DNA from: GCA-002282575 sp964416645
GTDB taxonomy: Bacteria > Pseudomonadota > Gammaproteobacteria > Thiomicrospirales > Thiomicrospiraceae
Assembly (NCBI GenBank): GCA_964416645.1
Contig: CAYQEZ010000012.1
Span: 1-42,056 of the forward strand
Direction: 5' to 3'
Length of the DNA: 42,056 nucleotides
How positions within the stretch are numbered: position 1 is the first letter of the stretch; each line of letters begins with the position of its first letter. The position numbers and the translations under genes are program-made. Below, piece after piece: positions 7,594 to 14,941 of the stretch. Under the pieces are notes generated by a model, which searched no databases, was not told the origin of the DNA, and saw nothing but the letters and a program-made list of their open reading frames with translations.

Positions 7594-8169
7594 ATGGTGC
7601 CGCGACTCATTGTTGGCCTGGGAAATCCAGGTAAAGAATATGAGACCACGCGACACAATGCTGGCTTTTTCTTTGTTGATGCATTGGCAGAAGTGTGGAA
7701 AACCCATTTTGCTATGCAGACCAAATTCTTCGGTCAGGTCGCTAAGGCACAGATTCATGGAGAGGAGGTGTGGTTATTAAAACCCAACACCTTCATGAAT
7801 CGTAGTGGTATGTCGGTAGCGGCACTGGCTCAGTTTTATAAAATTCCTGCGCAAGCGGTGTTGGCAGTTCACGATGAGTTGGACATTCAGCTTGGCGAAG
7901 CCCGTTTGAAAATGGGTGGCGGCGCGGGTGGGCATAATGGCCTTAAAGATATGATTAAGGCGTTAGGAACGCCAGATTTTATGCGTTTGCGTTTGGGTAT
8001 TGGTCATCCGGGTCATGCGTCTCAGGTGGCCAATTATGTGTTGCATCCTTTTGCTAAGCAAGAGCGTGAAGCGTTAGATGATAGCATTGCGCGAAGCTTG
8101 CATGTCATGGATTGGGTCATGACCGATAAATTACCCCTAGCCATGAACAAATTACATACTAAGCAGTGA
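7594..8169 (+). CDS. pth: Peptidyl-tRNA hydrolase
   Basis: Cleaves peptidyl-tRNAs released from stalled ribosomes, recycling tRNA. The 191-aa product begins MVPRLIVGLGNPGKEY. It carries the catalytic histidine in TRHNAGF (H21), the substrate asparagines in NTFMN, the catalytic aspartate in HDELD, and the GGGAGGHNGL block. The ATG at 7594 has an AAGGAAAG ribosome-binding site and matches the family N-terminus; the in-frame extension back to 7552 is not supported. It is followed by ychF, the usual partner. Confidence 0.96.
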   Translation: MVPRLIVGLGNPGKEYETTRHNAGFFFVDALAEVWKTHFAMQTKFFGQVAKAQIHGEEVWLLKPNTFMNRSGMSVAALAQFYKIPAQAVLAVHDELDIQLGEARLKMGGGAGGHNGLKDMIKALGTPDFMRLRLGIGHPGHASQVANYVLHPFAKQEREALDDSIARSLHVMDWVMTDKLPLAMNKLHTKQ

Positions 8170-8174
8170 GTATC

Positions 8175-8232
8175 GAGAAGAGTGAGGTGCACAATATTGT
8201 TGCAGTTACCCTTCTCTTACTACACCTCACTC
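8175..8232 (+). repeat. Interlocking inverted repeats between pth and ychF
   Basis: A 10-bp pair GAGTGAGGTG (8180-8189) and CACCTCACTC (8223-8232) crosses a 6-bp pair GAGAAG (8175-8180) and CTTCTC (8211-8216). The order A-B-A'-B' means an RNA could form either stem, or a pseudoknot using both (only one base is shared). It lies just upstream of the ychF ribosome-binding site, so it could influence ychF translation or pth mRNA stability. No terminator T-run follows. Confidence 0.45.
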
Positions 8233-8253
8233 CTCACATAAGGAAAACGAAAA

Positions 8254-9345
8254 ATGGGTTTTAAATGCGGTATTGTTGGTTTGCCGAATGTGGGTAAATC
8301 GACCCTGTTCAATGCGCTAACCAAAGCAGGTATTGCTGCTGAAAATTATCCTTTCTGTACTATTGAACCCAACGTCGGTATAGTGCCTGTACCCGATCCG
8401 CGTTTGCAGGTGTTAGAAACGATGGTTAAGCCAGAGCGCGTGCTGCCAGCGACGATGGAGTTTGTCGATATTGCGGGTATTGTGGCGGGTGCTTCTAAGG
8501 GTGAAGGACTGGGTAATAAGTTTTTAGCGCATATTCGTGAAGCTCAAGCGATTGCGCAAGTGGTGCGTTGTTTCGAGTCAGATGACATTATTCACGTCGC
8601 GGGTAAAGTCGATCCTTTGTCAGACTTAGAAGTGATTAATACCGAATTGGTATTAGCGGATATGGAAAGCCTAGAAAAGGCGCTTGTGCGTGTGGAAAAG
8701 CCTGCCAAAGCGGGTGACAAACAGGCTTTGGCGAAAAAGCCCGTTATTCAACGCGCCTTAGCTGGTACGCATGAAGGCAAGCTGGTACGAGAATTGGGCT
8801 TGAGCGATGATGAACAAGCGTTGTTGCAGGATTTACATTTGCTCACCATTAAACCGATGATGCTGATTGCCAATGTGGCAGAAGATGGTTTTGAAAATAA
8901 TCCCTTACTCGACGCTGTGCGTGCACGTGCCATTGAGTTAGGGGCAAATGTTGTTCCCGTCTGTGCGGCGATTGAAGCAGAAATTTCACAGTTGGATGAT
9001 GACGAAAAATCGATGTTTTTGTCAGAAATGGGGTTAGAAGAACCAGGATTAAATCGCATTATTCGTGCTGGTTATGAATTGTTAGGCTTTCAGACTTATT
9101 TTACCGCTGGGGTGAAAGAAGTGCGTGCTTGGACCATTCCAGTTGGGGCAACAGCACCACAAGCGGCAGGAGTGATTCATACCGACTTTGAGCGTGGCTT
9201 TATTCGCGCTGAAGTGATGTCTTATGATGATTTCGTTGCTTATAAAGGCGAATCAGGCTGTAAAGAAGCCGGTAAATTACGCCTGGAAGGTAAAGAATAT
9301 TTGGTGAAAGACGGCGATATTATGCATTTCCGTTTCAATGTGTAA
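8254..9345 (+). CDS. ychF: Ribosome-associated ATPase/GTPase YchF (OLA1 family)
   Basis: An Obg-family P-loop NTPase that prefers ATP, associates with ribosomes and is linked to stress responses. The 363-aa product is the standard length. It shows the G1 loop GLPNVGKST at 9-17, the G3 element DIAGIVAGASKGEGLGNKFL, and NVAED in place of the usual NKxD specificity motif. That substitution is the hallmark of ATP preference in this family. A C-terminal TGS domain (AWTIPVGATAPQAAGVIHTDFERGF) follows. The ribosome-binding site AAGGAAA precedes the ATG. A strong terminator follows the stop codon. Confidence 0.96.
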   Translation: MGFKCGIVGLPNVGKSTLFNALTKAGIAAENYPFCTIEPNVGIVPVPDPRLQVLETMVKPERVLPATMEFVDIAGIVAGASKGEGLGNKFLAHIREAQAIAQVVRCFESDDIIHVAGKVDPLSDLEVINTELVLADMESLEKALVRVEKPAKAGDKQALAKKPVIQRALAGTHEGKLVRELGLSDDEQALLQDLHLLTIKPMMLIANVAEDGFENNPLLDAVRARAIELGANVVPVCAAIEAEISQLDDDEKSMFLSEMGLEEPGLNRIIRAGYELLGFQTYFTAGVKEVRAWTIPVGATAPQAAGVIHTDFERGFIRAEVMSYDDFVAYKGESGCKEAGKLRLEGKEYLVKDGDIMHFRFNV

Positions 9346-9369
9346 GCATCAAGACAGTGCTGATGTGAG

Positions 9370-9393
9370 AAAGGAAGCTTAGCTTCCTTTTTT
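9370..9393 (+). terminator. Intrinsic terminator after ychF
   Basis: Perfect 9-bp stem AAAGGAAGC (9370-9378) and GCTTCCTTT (9382-9390) with loop TTA, continuing into a run of T to 9393. It separates ychF from the convergent queE gene and may work in both directions because the upstream side is A-rich. Confidence 0.88.
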
Positions 9394-9408
9394 ATTGTCG
9401 TTAATCTG

Positions 9409-10044
9409 TTACTCAATGCCTAAGATTTTATGAGTCTGCAGGCTGAGCTTCCATTGCGGATGCGCTTTGCAGTAATCGATGCAGGCCTGCGTGTAGTTGC
9501 TGGCGAGTCCATCAATGGGTTGAAGGTAGAAATGACGAAAATGGAGATGAATAAAGTCTGCTGGATCGACAGGGTGCATGGGTTGTGGCCATACCAGTTT
9601 CAGTTCGTCGCCTGAAGTAATGAGTAGACGCGTATCTGCCTTGGGGCTGACACATAACCAGTCTGGTTGCGTTTGCAAGGAGATAGTGCCGTTCGTCTCC
9701 ATGGCAATGACGATGTTTAGCGCGTGCAGAGCATCTGCCAGTGGCTGATCGAACTGCATAGCTGGCTCACCCCCTGTTAACACACAAAAAGGTGTTCTAG
9801 TGCTATCCTTGGGCCAAAGAGATAAAATGGTTTGTGCTAAAGCTTCGGCCGTGTATTTGCCGCCTAAGTTGCCATCAGTACCGACAAAGTCGGTATCACA
9901 AAATTGACAGCTGGCACCAGCTCGGCCAGATTCCAGTCCATTCCATAAATTACAGCCAGTGAAGCGACAAAAAATAGCAGGACGTCCAGTATGCACGCCT
10001 TCACCTTGAAGGGTGTAAAAAATTTCTTTGACAGTATAGGCCAT
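9409..10044 (-). CDS. queE: 7-carboxy-7-deazaguanine synthase (radical SAM)
   Basis: Converts 6-carboxytetrahydropterin to 7-carboxy-7-deazaguanine in the queuosine/preQ0 pathway. The 211-aa product opens with FYTLQGEG. It has the variant iron-sulfur cluster motif C31-X14-C46-X2-C49 (GCNLWNG then CQFCDTDF), the known QueE alternative to the usual CX3CX2C. It also shows LTGGEP and METNGT. Other queuosine genes are not in the window. It lies downstream of the sox operon but behind that operon's terminator, so it should be transcribed separately. Confidence 0.94.
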   Translation of the reverse strand: MAYTVKEIFYTLQGEGVHTGRPAIFCRFTGCNLWNGLESGRAGASCQFCDTDFVGTDGNLGGKYTAEALAQTILSLWPKDSTRTPFCVLTGGEPAMQFDQPLADALHALNIVIAMETNGTISLQTQPDWLCVSPKADTRLLITSGDELKLVWPQPMHPVDPADFIHLHFRHFYLQPIDGLASNYTQACIDYCKAHPQWKLSLQTHKILGIE

Positions 10045-10112
10045 GTTGATGCAATTAACTCAATCAAAAATTAATTGCATAGTTTACTGTTATTGCCGCT
10101 TAAGCCGCAAAT

Positions 10113-10138
10113 AAAAAACCGATCCAAAGGATCGGTTT
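10113..10138 (-). terminator. Intrinsic terminator of the sox operon
   Basis: Perfect 10-bp stem, AAACCGATCC (10116-10125) and GGATCGGTTT (10129-10138) on the plus strand, loop AAA. On the minus strand the stem runs into TTTTTT, so it ends the soxXYZA transcript 28 bases after the soxA stop and insulates queE. Confidence 0.9.
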
Positions 10139-10166
10139 AACTACTGAACTGAATTTTGGTTTTGGA

Positions 10167-11051
10167 TTATTTACGGTACGCAGGACCATTTAAGGTTAAG
10201 CCATTACTCATGTAAGATTCGTAAAGCTCTAGGGCTTTAAATTCTTTTCCATTCGCTGGGAATGGGAAGCCACGAACAGACTCAATACAGCCAACGTAAC
10301 GTTGTTGTAGGGTTACAATGTTACCAGCACTAGCACGGTACACAGGGAAGTGGGTAACGTGACCAACCATTGGTGACAAAATTTCAGAACGGATTTTACG
10401 CCCCGCACTGCTGACGTGACAACCAGCACAGGATTGGTTCAATTGACCACGACGAGTGTGGAATACCATTTCACCTAACTTATACGCTTCTAATGCACCA
10501 GGAGAATCGATTTTAACATTGATTTTCTGGCCGCGAGATTGATCCGCGAGATAAACTAATAAGTCACTTAACTCTTTATCTTTTCCTGCGTAAGCGTAAG
10601 GTTTTTCACCATTTGCCGTACGACATTCATTAATGGCTTGGTCAAGGTTAATAACTTCACCACGTGCATCATCAAAGTAAGGATATATAGCTTTTACTTT
10701 TTTGAGGTCGCCATTTAGGCCAGAACAAGTACTGTAGGTTTTACCGTTGGCAAAAGGTTTGTTCCAGAGTTTCTTACCTGCATCAATGTTTTCGACATAA
10801 GGAGGGAACTCTTCAACGCTTTTGAATTGTTGGTAAGCATCATCACTGAAAATCAGTGCGCCATGACCGAAGTCATCCAGCGTAATGGGTTTACCATCAA
10901 TTTTATTACTGCCGTGCATATCCATCATGTACTTGATCATCGCTTGACGATCCGCTTCTGGATTGACGGTTTTGGCATCATTTGCAGTTACAGTCATGCT
11001 GCCAGTTGCAAGTGATAAGAATAGGGTTGTTGTGAGCAGTTTATTATTCAT
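10167..11051 (-). CDS. soxA: SoxA, monoheme c-type cytochrome subunit of SoxXA
   Basis: With SoxX it couples thiosulfate oxidatively to the SoxY carrier cysteine in the periplasm. The 294-aa precursor has a signal peptide ending near residue 23 and one heme-binding motif, CAGCH at 208-212. It also has the active-site cysteine in RYVGCIESVRG (C255), the position that carries the cysteine persulfide ligand. In diheme SoxA proteins a second CxxCH lies in the N-terminal half. Here only C109 (STCSG) and C143 (NECR) remain, consistent with the monoheme type in which a disulfide replaces the heme. Last gene of soxXYZA, 87 bases after soxZ. Confidence 0.95.
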   Translation of the reverse strand: MNNKLLTTTLFLSLATGSMTVTANDAKTVNPEADRQAMIKYMMDMHGSNKIDGKPITLDDFGHGALIFSDDAYQQFKSVEEFPPYVENIDAGKKLWNKPFANGKTYSTCSGLNGDLKKVKAIYPYFDDARGEVINLDQAINECRTANGEKPYAYAGKDKELSDLLVYLADQSRGQKINVKIDSPGALEAYKLGEMVFHTRRGQLNQSCAGCHVSSAGRKIRSEILSPMVGHVTHFPVYRASAGNIVTLQQRYVGCIESVRGFPFPANGKEFKALELYESYMSNGLTLNGPAYRK

Positions 11052-11098
11052 TTTTTGATTTCCCCTATGGTGGGTCTAGCTTCTGATAGAAGGGGGTA

Positions 11099-11126
11099 GA
11101 ACAGGCAAACTTGCGTTCACCTGTTC
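11099..11126 (-). other. GNRA-capped RNA hairpin between soxZ and soxA
   Basis: On the minus strand, 12 contiguous pairs (ten Watson-Crick, two G-U) close a GCAA tetraloop, with arms GAACAGGTGAAC and GTTTGCCTGTTC. A second small hairpin, GCTTAA/TTAAGC (11129-11144), overlaps the soxZ stop codon just upstream. No T-run follows, so it is not a terminator. The likely role is an mRNA stabiliser or processing site that sets soxXYZ levels above soxA. Confidence 0.65.
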
Positions 11127-11138
11127 AAGCTTAATGGC

Positions 11139-11453
11139 TTAAGCTAGGTCTACGGTTTGAGTACCCGCATCACCTTTGTTAGAAGTACAAGAAACTTCTA
11201 CTTTATCACCAGCCTTACCAGTTACACGGAATGCTAGGAATGGGTTTTGAGAAACCGCACCTGACCATTCAGCAACCATTGCTGGAGCGCCGTTTACTTT
11301 AGCTGTTACTTCGTTGATGAAATCTGCTGGGTAAACTTCGCCAGTTGCTTTGTTTTTACGAGTACCTGGTTCCATTGGGTGCTTGAAAAGTGCTTTGATC
11401 TCGAAAGCGTCACCCTTGTTTTCTGCTTTTAGGCGGAAAGAAATGTCAGCCAT
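11139..11453 (-). CDS. soxZ: SoxZ, sulfur-carrier partner protein
   Basis: Forms the SoxYZ complex that carries the sulfur intermediate on the SoxY C-terminal cysteine while the other Sox enzymes act on it. The 104-aa product has no signal peptide and is co-exported with Tat-targeted SoxY. Family features are the immunoglobulin-like beta sandwich pattern with KALFKHPMEPGTRKN and the FINEVTAKVNG segment. Length is typical. It lies between soxY and soxA, 62 bases after the soxY stop, with an AAGGAT ribosome-binding site. Confidence 0.95.
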   Translation of the reverse strand: MADISFRLKAENKGDAFEIKALFKHPMEPGTRKNKATGEVYPADFINEVTAKVNGAPAMVAEWSGAVSQNPFLAFRVTGKAGDKVEVSCTSNKGDAGTQTVDLA

Positions 11454-11515
11454 GATGTAAATCCTTAAATTTGTTTGTACGATGATTAAGTTAAGTCAGT
11501 GTGCTTTGCGCGAAA

Positions 11516-11983
11516 TTAACCGCCACAACCACCAATAGTTACTTTAACTTCTGACTTAGCTTTGTACAGCTTGCCACCAGCTTTCACAACAGCAACAACG
11601 TCTTGAGTTTCACCCATTTTCAGACGAACTGAAGTAAAACCGACGCCAGCACCAGAGAATTTAGCAGTACATGCTAAAGGAACTGGATTTTTCACCGCGA
11701 AAACAGCAATTGATTCAACACCTTTCATTGCTGAAGCGTCAACTTCAACTGGTACAACAGCACCGTTTTCTGCAATTGATGGTGCTTTTAATTTAACGTC
11801 TGCAGAATCAGCAGCGTTAGCAGCACCGAAAACAGCTGTCATGCCATCATCAACAGTCTTAGTAGCGAATGCTTTTTCATTCCAAGCAGCTAAAACAGTA
11901 TTAGGCGCTAAAATACCAGCGTTAACAGCAACTGCAGTTGCGCCAGTAGCTAGACCAGCTTTTAGGAAAGTTCTGCGTTTCAT
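11516..11983 (-). CDS. soxY: SoxY, sulfur-carrier protein
   Basis: The covalent sulfur carrier of periplasmic thiosulfate oxidation. The 155-aa precursor begins with a twin-arginine signal (MKRRTFLKAG, then a hydrophobic stretch ending near VLA), so it is folded before export. The mature protein ends with the signature GGCGG, whose cysteine (C153) on a flexible arm is the thiol that receives the sulfane sulfur. It follows soxX by 35 bases. Confidence 0.96.
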   Translation of the reverse strand: MKRRTFLKAGLATGATAVAVNAGILAPNTVLAAWNEKAFATKTVDDGMTAVFGAANAADSADVKLKAPSIAENGAVVPVEVDASAMKGVESIAVFAVKNPVPLACTAKFSGAGVGFTSVRLKMGETQDVVAVVKAGGKLYKAKSEVKVTIGGCGG

Positions 11984-12018
11984 GCTTAGGTTTCTCCTTA
12001 GCGAGAGTGATTATAAAA

Positions 12019-12399
12019 TTAAAGGGTGTACATGAAATCAACAATTTTGTTGATTTCATCATCAGTTAACACTTTATGCTTACCGAAAGGCAACATTTGA
12101 GATTCGGGCATCAATTCAACACCTGGCTTACCCCAAAGTTTATCAAACAATTTTTGACGGTCAGGATAACGGGCTTGCATGGCCATCAAGGGAGGACCAA
12201 TTTCGCCTGGTTCCGCGCCACCAGTGATCATATGACAAGCGAGGCAATTACCTTTAGAGTTGGTGAAAGCAAGTTTTTTGCCTTCTTCAACTGTTGAAAG
12301 CTTCTTCTCTTCTGCTGCAGTTGCAACGCTTGCTGTTGCCATTATGGTTGTTACCAATAAAGCCTGAGCAAGTTTGCTTACCCACCGAGATTTCACCAT
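12019..12399 (-). CDS. soxX: SoxX, c-type cytochrome subunit of SoxXA
   Basis: Electron-accepting monoheme cytochrome partner of SoxA in the periplasm. I start it at 12399, where a perfect AGGAGG ribosome-binding site precedes ATG. The frame open to 12438 adds 13 residues without signal character. The 126-aa precursor has a signal peptide ending near TAA (residue 29), the heme motif CLACH at 52-56, the conserved GEIGPPL, and a methionine (M102 in ESQMLPFG) positioned as the distal ligand. First gene of the sox operon. No soxB, soxCD or sox regulator is present in the window. Confidence 0.95.
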   Translation of the reverse strand: MVKSRWVSKLAQALLVTTIMATASVATAAEEKKLSTVEEGKKLAFTNSKGNCLACHMITGGAEPGEIGPPLMAMQARYPDRQKLFDKLWGKPGVELMPESQMLPFGKHKVLTDDEINKIVDFMYTL

Positions 12400-12497
12400 G
12401 TTTTCCTCCTGTTCGGGTTTTTGCGGGCCAGATACCAAAAAATAGGTTTATTGTGAGCGTTAGCATCTGGTGCTTGCCAATAGATTACCAACAGTGA

Positions 12498-12517
12498 GAA
12501 AAAACGCAAGTTTTTTC
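12498..12517. promoter_or_regulatory. AT-rich palindrome upstream of soxX
   Basis: Perfect 8-bp arms GAAAAAAC (12498-12505) and GTTTTTTC (12510-12517) around GCAA, about 100 bases upstream of the soxX start in the 180-nt gap after bepA. It may be a regulator-binding site for the sox operon or a weak bidirectional terminator for bepA, since it has A and T runs within the stem. No strong sigma-70 promoter stands out here. Confidence 0.45.
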
Positions 12518-12579
12518 ATTCGATTGTTGATTGGGATGTTTAATGAGTACATAAAAAAAAATAATATTTGACGAATCTT

Positions 12580-14022
12580 CTACAAGTTTTCACGGGCTTT
12601 TTGCTGGGTTGCTAACCAAGTTTTTAGGAGCAAAATATCATTTTTTAATGCGAGCGAGTGATTGTTTGTTAGGGATTTTTCGGCTCGATCCAATTGTACT
12701 TGGCTCAGCTTTAGTGAGCCTATGCTAGCATAGGCTTTTGCCATTGCGTAGGCTTCTTGCGCATTGTCATTGCGTTGATTCCAAGCTTGAGCAATTCGTT
12801 TCCAAAACTCCCAGTTTTCATTAAATCTTGTGGCGTTTGGTGTCAGCAGGTCAATTACCTGTGATGCTTGCTGTTGTTCAAGTAGCTGATCGGCATAATG
12901 CAGTAGGAGCGCGCTGCTGTTTGGGTGCATTTCAATGAGTGATTTCCATGCGGAGGGATTTGGGTTTTTATCAGCTTGTAATTGAATAATCTCTGACCAT
13001 AAATGCTTGGGTAGGGGGTGGCAAAGCGGTAATGCGTTGGGGTTTTTGTTGTTTTGAATGAGTTTAAGATAGTTTTGGTAGCAGGTGAACTCATTTGAGA
13101 GTTTGTCATTGCTTTCTGACTTACCAGTTAGTTGCTGAATGCGTAGTTTAGCGAGCGCTAGGGAATTGTCTTGTTGGCGTGCTTGGTAGCTGAGTGTGCG
13201 AGCGCGTGCGCGGCTATCACTTAGACGTTTGCTACTGACAGGGTGAGTAAGCAGTATTTCGGGAGTTTTGCTGTCGTTGCGATAGCGGTTGTAAAGGGTA
13301 TCGAAGAAGTCGGCCATCGCATTGGGGTTGTAACCAGCGGCAGCAAGCACATCAATACCAGTTCGATCGGCTTCCCACTCATGATCGCGAGAAAAGGCAA
13401 GCTGTTGTTGAGCATTCAGTGCTATGCCGCCCATCATAATCCCCATACCTGCCTGAGGGTTTTGACTGCCAACAATTAAGGCGCCGACAATACTGCCCAA
13501 TGTAGCGAGCATACCTTTTTTGCCTTGATCAAACATGCGTGAAATGTGTTCTTGTTGCACGTGTTGAATTTCGTGCGCCATGACCGCGGCGATTTCATCT
13601 TCATTTTTAGCCGCAAGAATTAAGCCCGTGTGTAAGGCAATAATGCCACCAGGACCTGCAAAGGCATTGATGTTGTTATCGTTAATCAGGTAAAACTGAT
13701 AGTGGCGATTGGTGCGTATATGGCGTAGCAGGCGTTGACCAATGGTACGTACATAATCATTAAGCTCGGGATCGGTGACCAAGTCTGCTTGGCTGTAGAT
13801 CATTTCTAGGAATGCGAGCGATAGGGTGTCTTCAGCTTGACTGCTGAAAGTGGCACGGTTAGGACTACCCAACTCGGGTAGATTAAGTTTTGGTTCTTCT
13901 GCGAGCAGGGTTAAGCTGCTCAGGACAAGCAAGCAGAAGCTGAGTGCTTGTCCAAGCAAGGTGTGCAAGTTATGCGCCCCAGTTTTCCATGATGCGTACC
14001 ACACGTTTAACGCCGTTAACAT
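12580..14022 (-). CDS. bepA: BepA-like M48 metalloprotease with C-terminal TPR region
   Basis: A periplasmic zinc protease/chaperone that assists or degrades outer-membrane proteins such as LptD. The 480-aa product has a hydrophobic export signal, the zinc motif HEIQH at 150-154 and the third-ligand region HEWEADRTG near 214-222. A 'lid' segment and a helical C-terminal region typical of BepA tetratricopeptides follow. The start is uncertain. ATG 14022 overlaps dolP by 53 bases, while a TTG at 13968, just after the dolP stop (13970), would give a more compact signal peptide and translational coupling. Contains QDNS/QNNKNP-rich stretches but no frame damage. Confidence 0.88.
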   Translation of the reverse strand: MLTALNVWYASWKTGAHNLHTLLGQALSFCLLVLSSLTLLAEEPKLNLPELGSPNRATFSSQAEDTLSLAFLEMIYSQADLVTDPELNDYVRTIGQRLLRHIRTNRHYQFYLINDNNINAFAGPGGIIALHTGLILAAKNEDEIAAVMAHEIQHVQQEHISRMFDQGKKGMLATLGSIVGALIVGSQNPQAGMGIMMGGIALNAQQQLAFSRDHEWEADRTGIDVLAAAGYNPNAMADFFDTLYNRYRNDSKTPEILLTHPVSSKRLSDSRARARTLSYQARQQDNSLALAKLRIQQLTGKSESNDKLSNEFTCYQNYLKLIQNNKNPNALPLCHPLPKHLWSEIIQLQADKNPNPSAWKSLIEMHPNSSALLLHYADQLLEQQQASQVIDLLTPNATRFNENWEFWKRIAQAWNQRNDNAQEAYAMAKAYASIGSLKLSQVQLDRAEKSLTNNHSLALKNDILLLKTWLATQQKARENL

Positions 14023-14557
14023 CGCGGGTAACGGCTACGGCAATACGCTGTTCTTCAGTAGTCATTAATCCCATTAGGTAAACGCTGCCGTTTTCTACCA
14101 CAATAGTAAGATGTTTCGATTTGAAGTCGCGCGTGGTTGCGAGTTTAGTGCGTACTTTGCTTGATAAGTAACTGTCTTCCGTAATTTGTGTTAGTGTCAA
14201 CTCACTACCAACAGTTAATTCATTAATGACATTTTTAATGCCAGGAGCGGATTGGGCTGCTTGATGCGCTAAGGCACGAATGTTATCAAATGGAACTTGA
14301 CCCACCAATAGCACGACTCCATTATACACGGTAAAACGGATGCGGTTTGGGCTGGCATTCAGTTGTTGTTGAGCAAGAAGCTCGTTAATGCGCTGTGCTG
14401 CAGCATCATCCTGAGCGATTTGTGTCTGTGAGCGACGGTCTTCACTGATGGCCATAGCACCAGCACCGACACCTGCACCAATAACAACGGGAGCAGCAAC
14501 ACAGCCAGAAAGTAAGGTGATAGCAGTAAGGCTAATGAGTAGGGGTTTTAATAGCAT
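13970..14557 (-). CDS. dolP: DolP-like lipoprotein with two BON domains
   Basis: An outer-membrane lipoprotein of the YraP/DolP family, which maintains envelope integrity and supports BAM and amidase regulation. The lipobox LLSGC places the lipidated cysteine at residue 19 of the 195-aa precursor. Two tandem BON domains follow: RFTVYNGVVLLVGQVP with NVINELTVG, and LTIVVENGSVYLMGLM with VKRVVRIMENW. It lies 12 bases after yraN. The diaA gene that sits between yraN and dolP in E. coli is absent. Confidence 0.9.
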   Translation of the reverse strand: MLLKPLLISLTAITLLSGCVAAPVVIGAGVGAGAMAISEDRRSQTQIAQDDAAAQRINELLAQQQLNASPNRIRFTVYNGVVLLVGQVPFDNIRALAHQAAQSAPGIKNVINELTVGSELTLTQITEDSYLSSKVRTKLATTRDFKSKHLTIVVENGSVYLMGLMTTEEQRIAVAVTRDVNGVKRVVRIMENWGA

Positions 14558-14569
14558 CAGTTAGGTCTC

Positions 14570-14941
14570 CTAGTAAGCTGACGAGGCATCAAAAGCCGAA
14601 CAAATCCATTGCGGCGATTGATGGTTGGTGTCAAATAATACTACATCAAAGCGTAAGTTGCAGTGTTGATACTGTGGATGAGTGAGTAAAAAGTAACGGC
14701 TACATTGAATAATTCGTTGCTGTTTAAGTGGTGTAATACTTTCTGCGGCAGAGGCATAACGGGTTCGACCTCGACTGCGCACTTCGACAAAGACGAGTGT
14801 TTGGTCGGCTGTTAGGCAAATTATGTCAATTTCACCCTGTTTGCAGCGAAAGTTACGCTGAATGCAAGTGAGGTCTTGCTGCACTAGGTAGGCAGCGGCA
14901 AGGGACTCACTGGTTTGACCTTTGGTAAGCGTGCTGGTCAT
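14570..14941 (-). CDS. yraN: YraN family (UPF0102) endonuclease-like protein
   Basis: A small 123-aa protein with the nuclease-like fold of the UPF0102 family. Visible hallmarks are RNFRCKQGEIDIIC and LVFVEVRSRGRTRYASA, the E-D-ExK-like arrangement of a PD-(D/E)XK core. Its cellular function is not settled. Its start overlaps the lpoA stop by 4 bases (ATGA), so the two genes are translationally coupled, as in the conserved rsmI-lpoA-yraN neighbourhood. Confidence 0.88.
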   Translation of the reverse strand: MTSTLTKGQTSESLAAAYLVQQDLTCIQRNFRCKQGEIDIICLTADQTLVFVEVRSRGRTRYASAAESITPLKQQRIIQCSRYFLLTHPQYQHCNLRFDVVLFDTNHQSPQWICSAFDASSAY

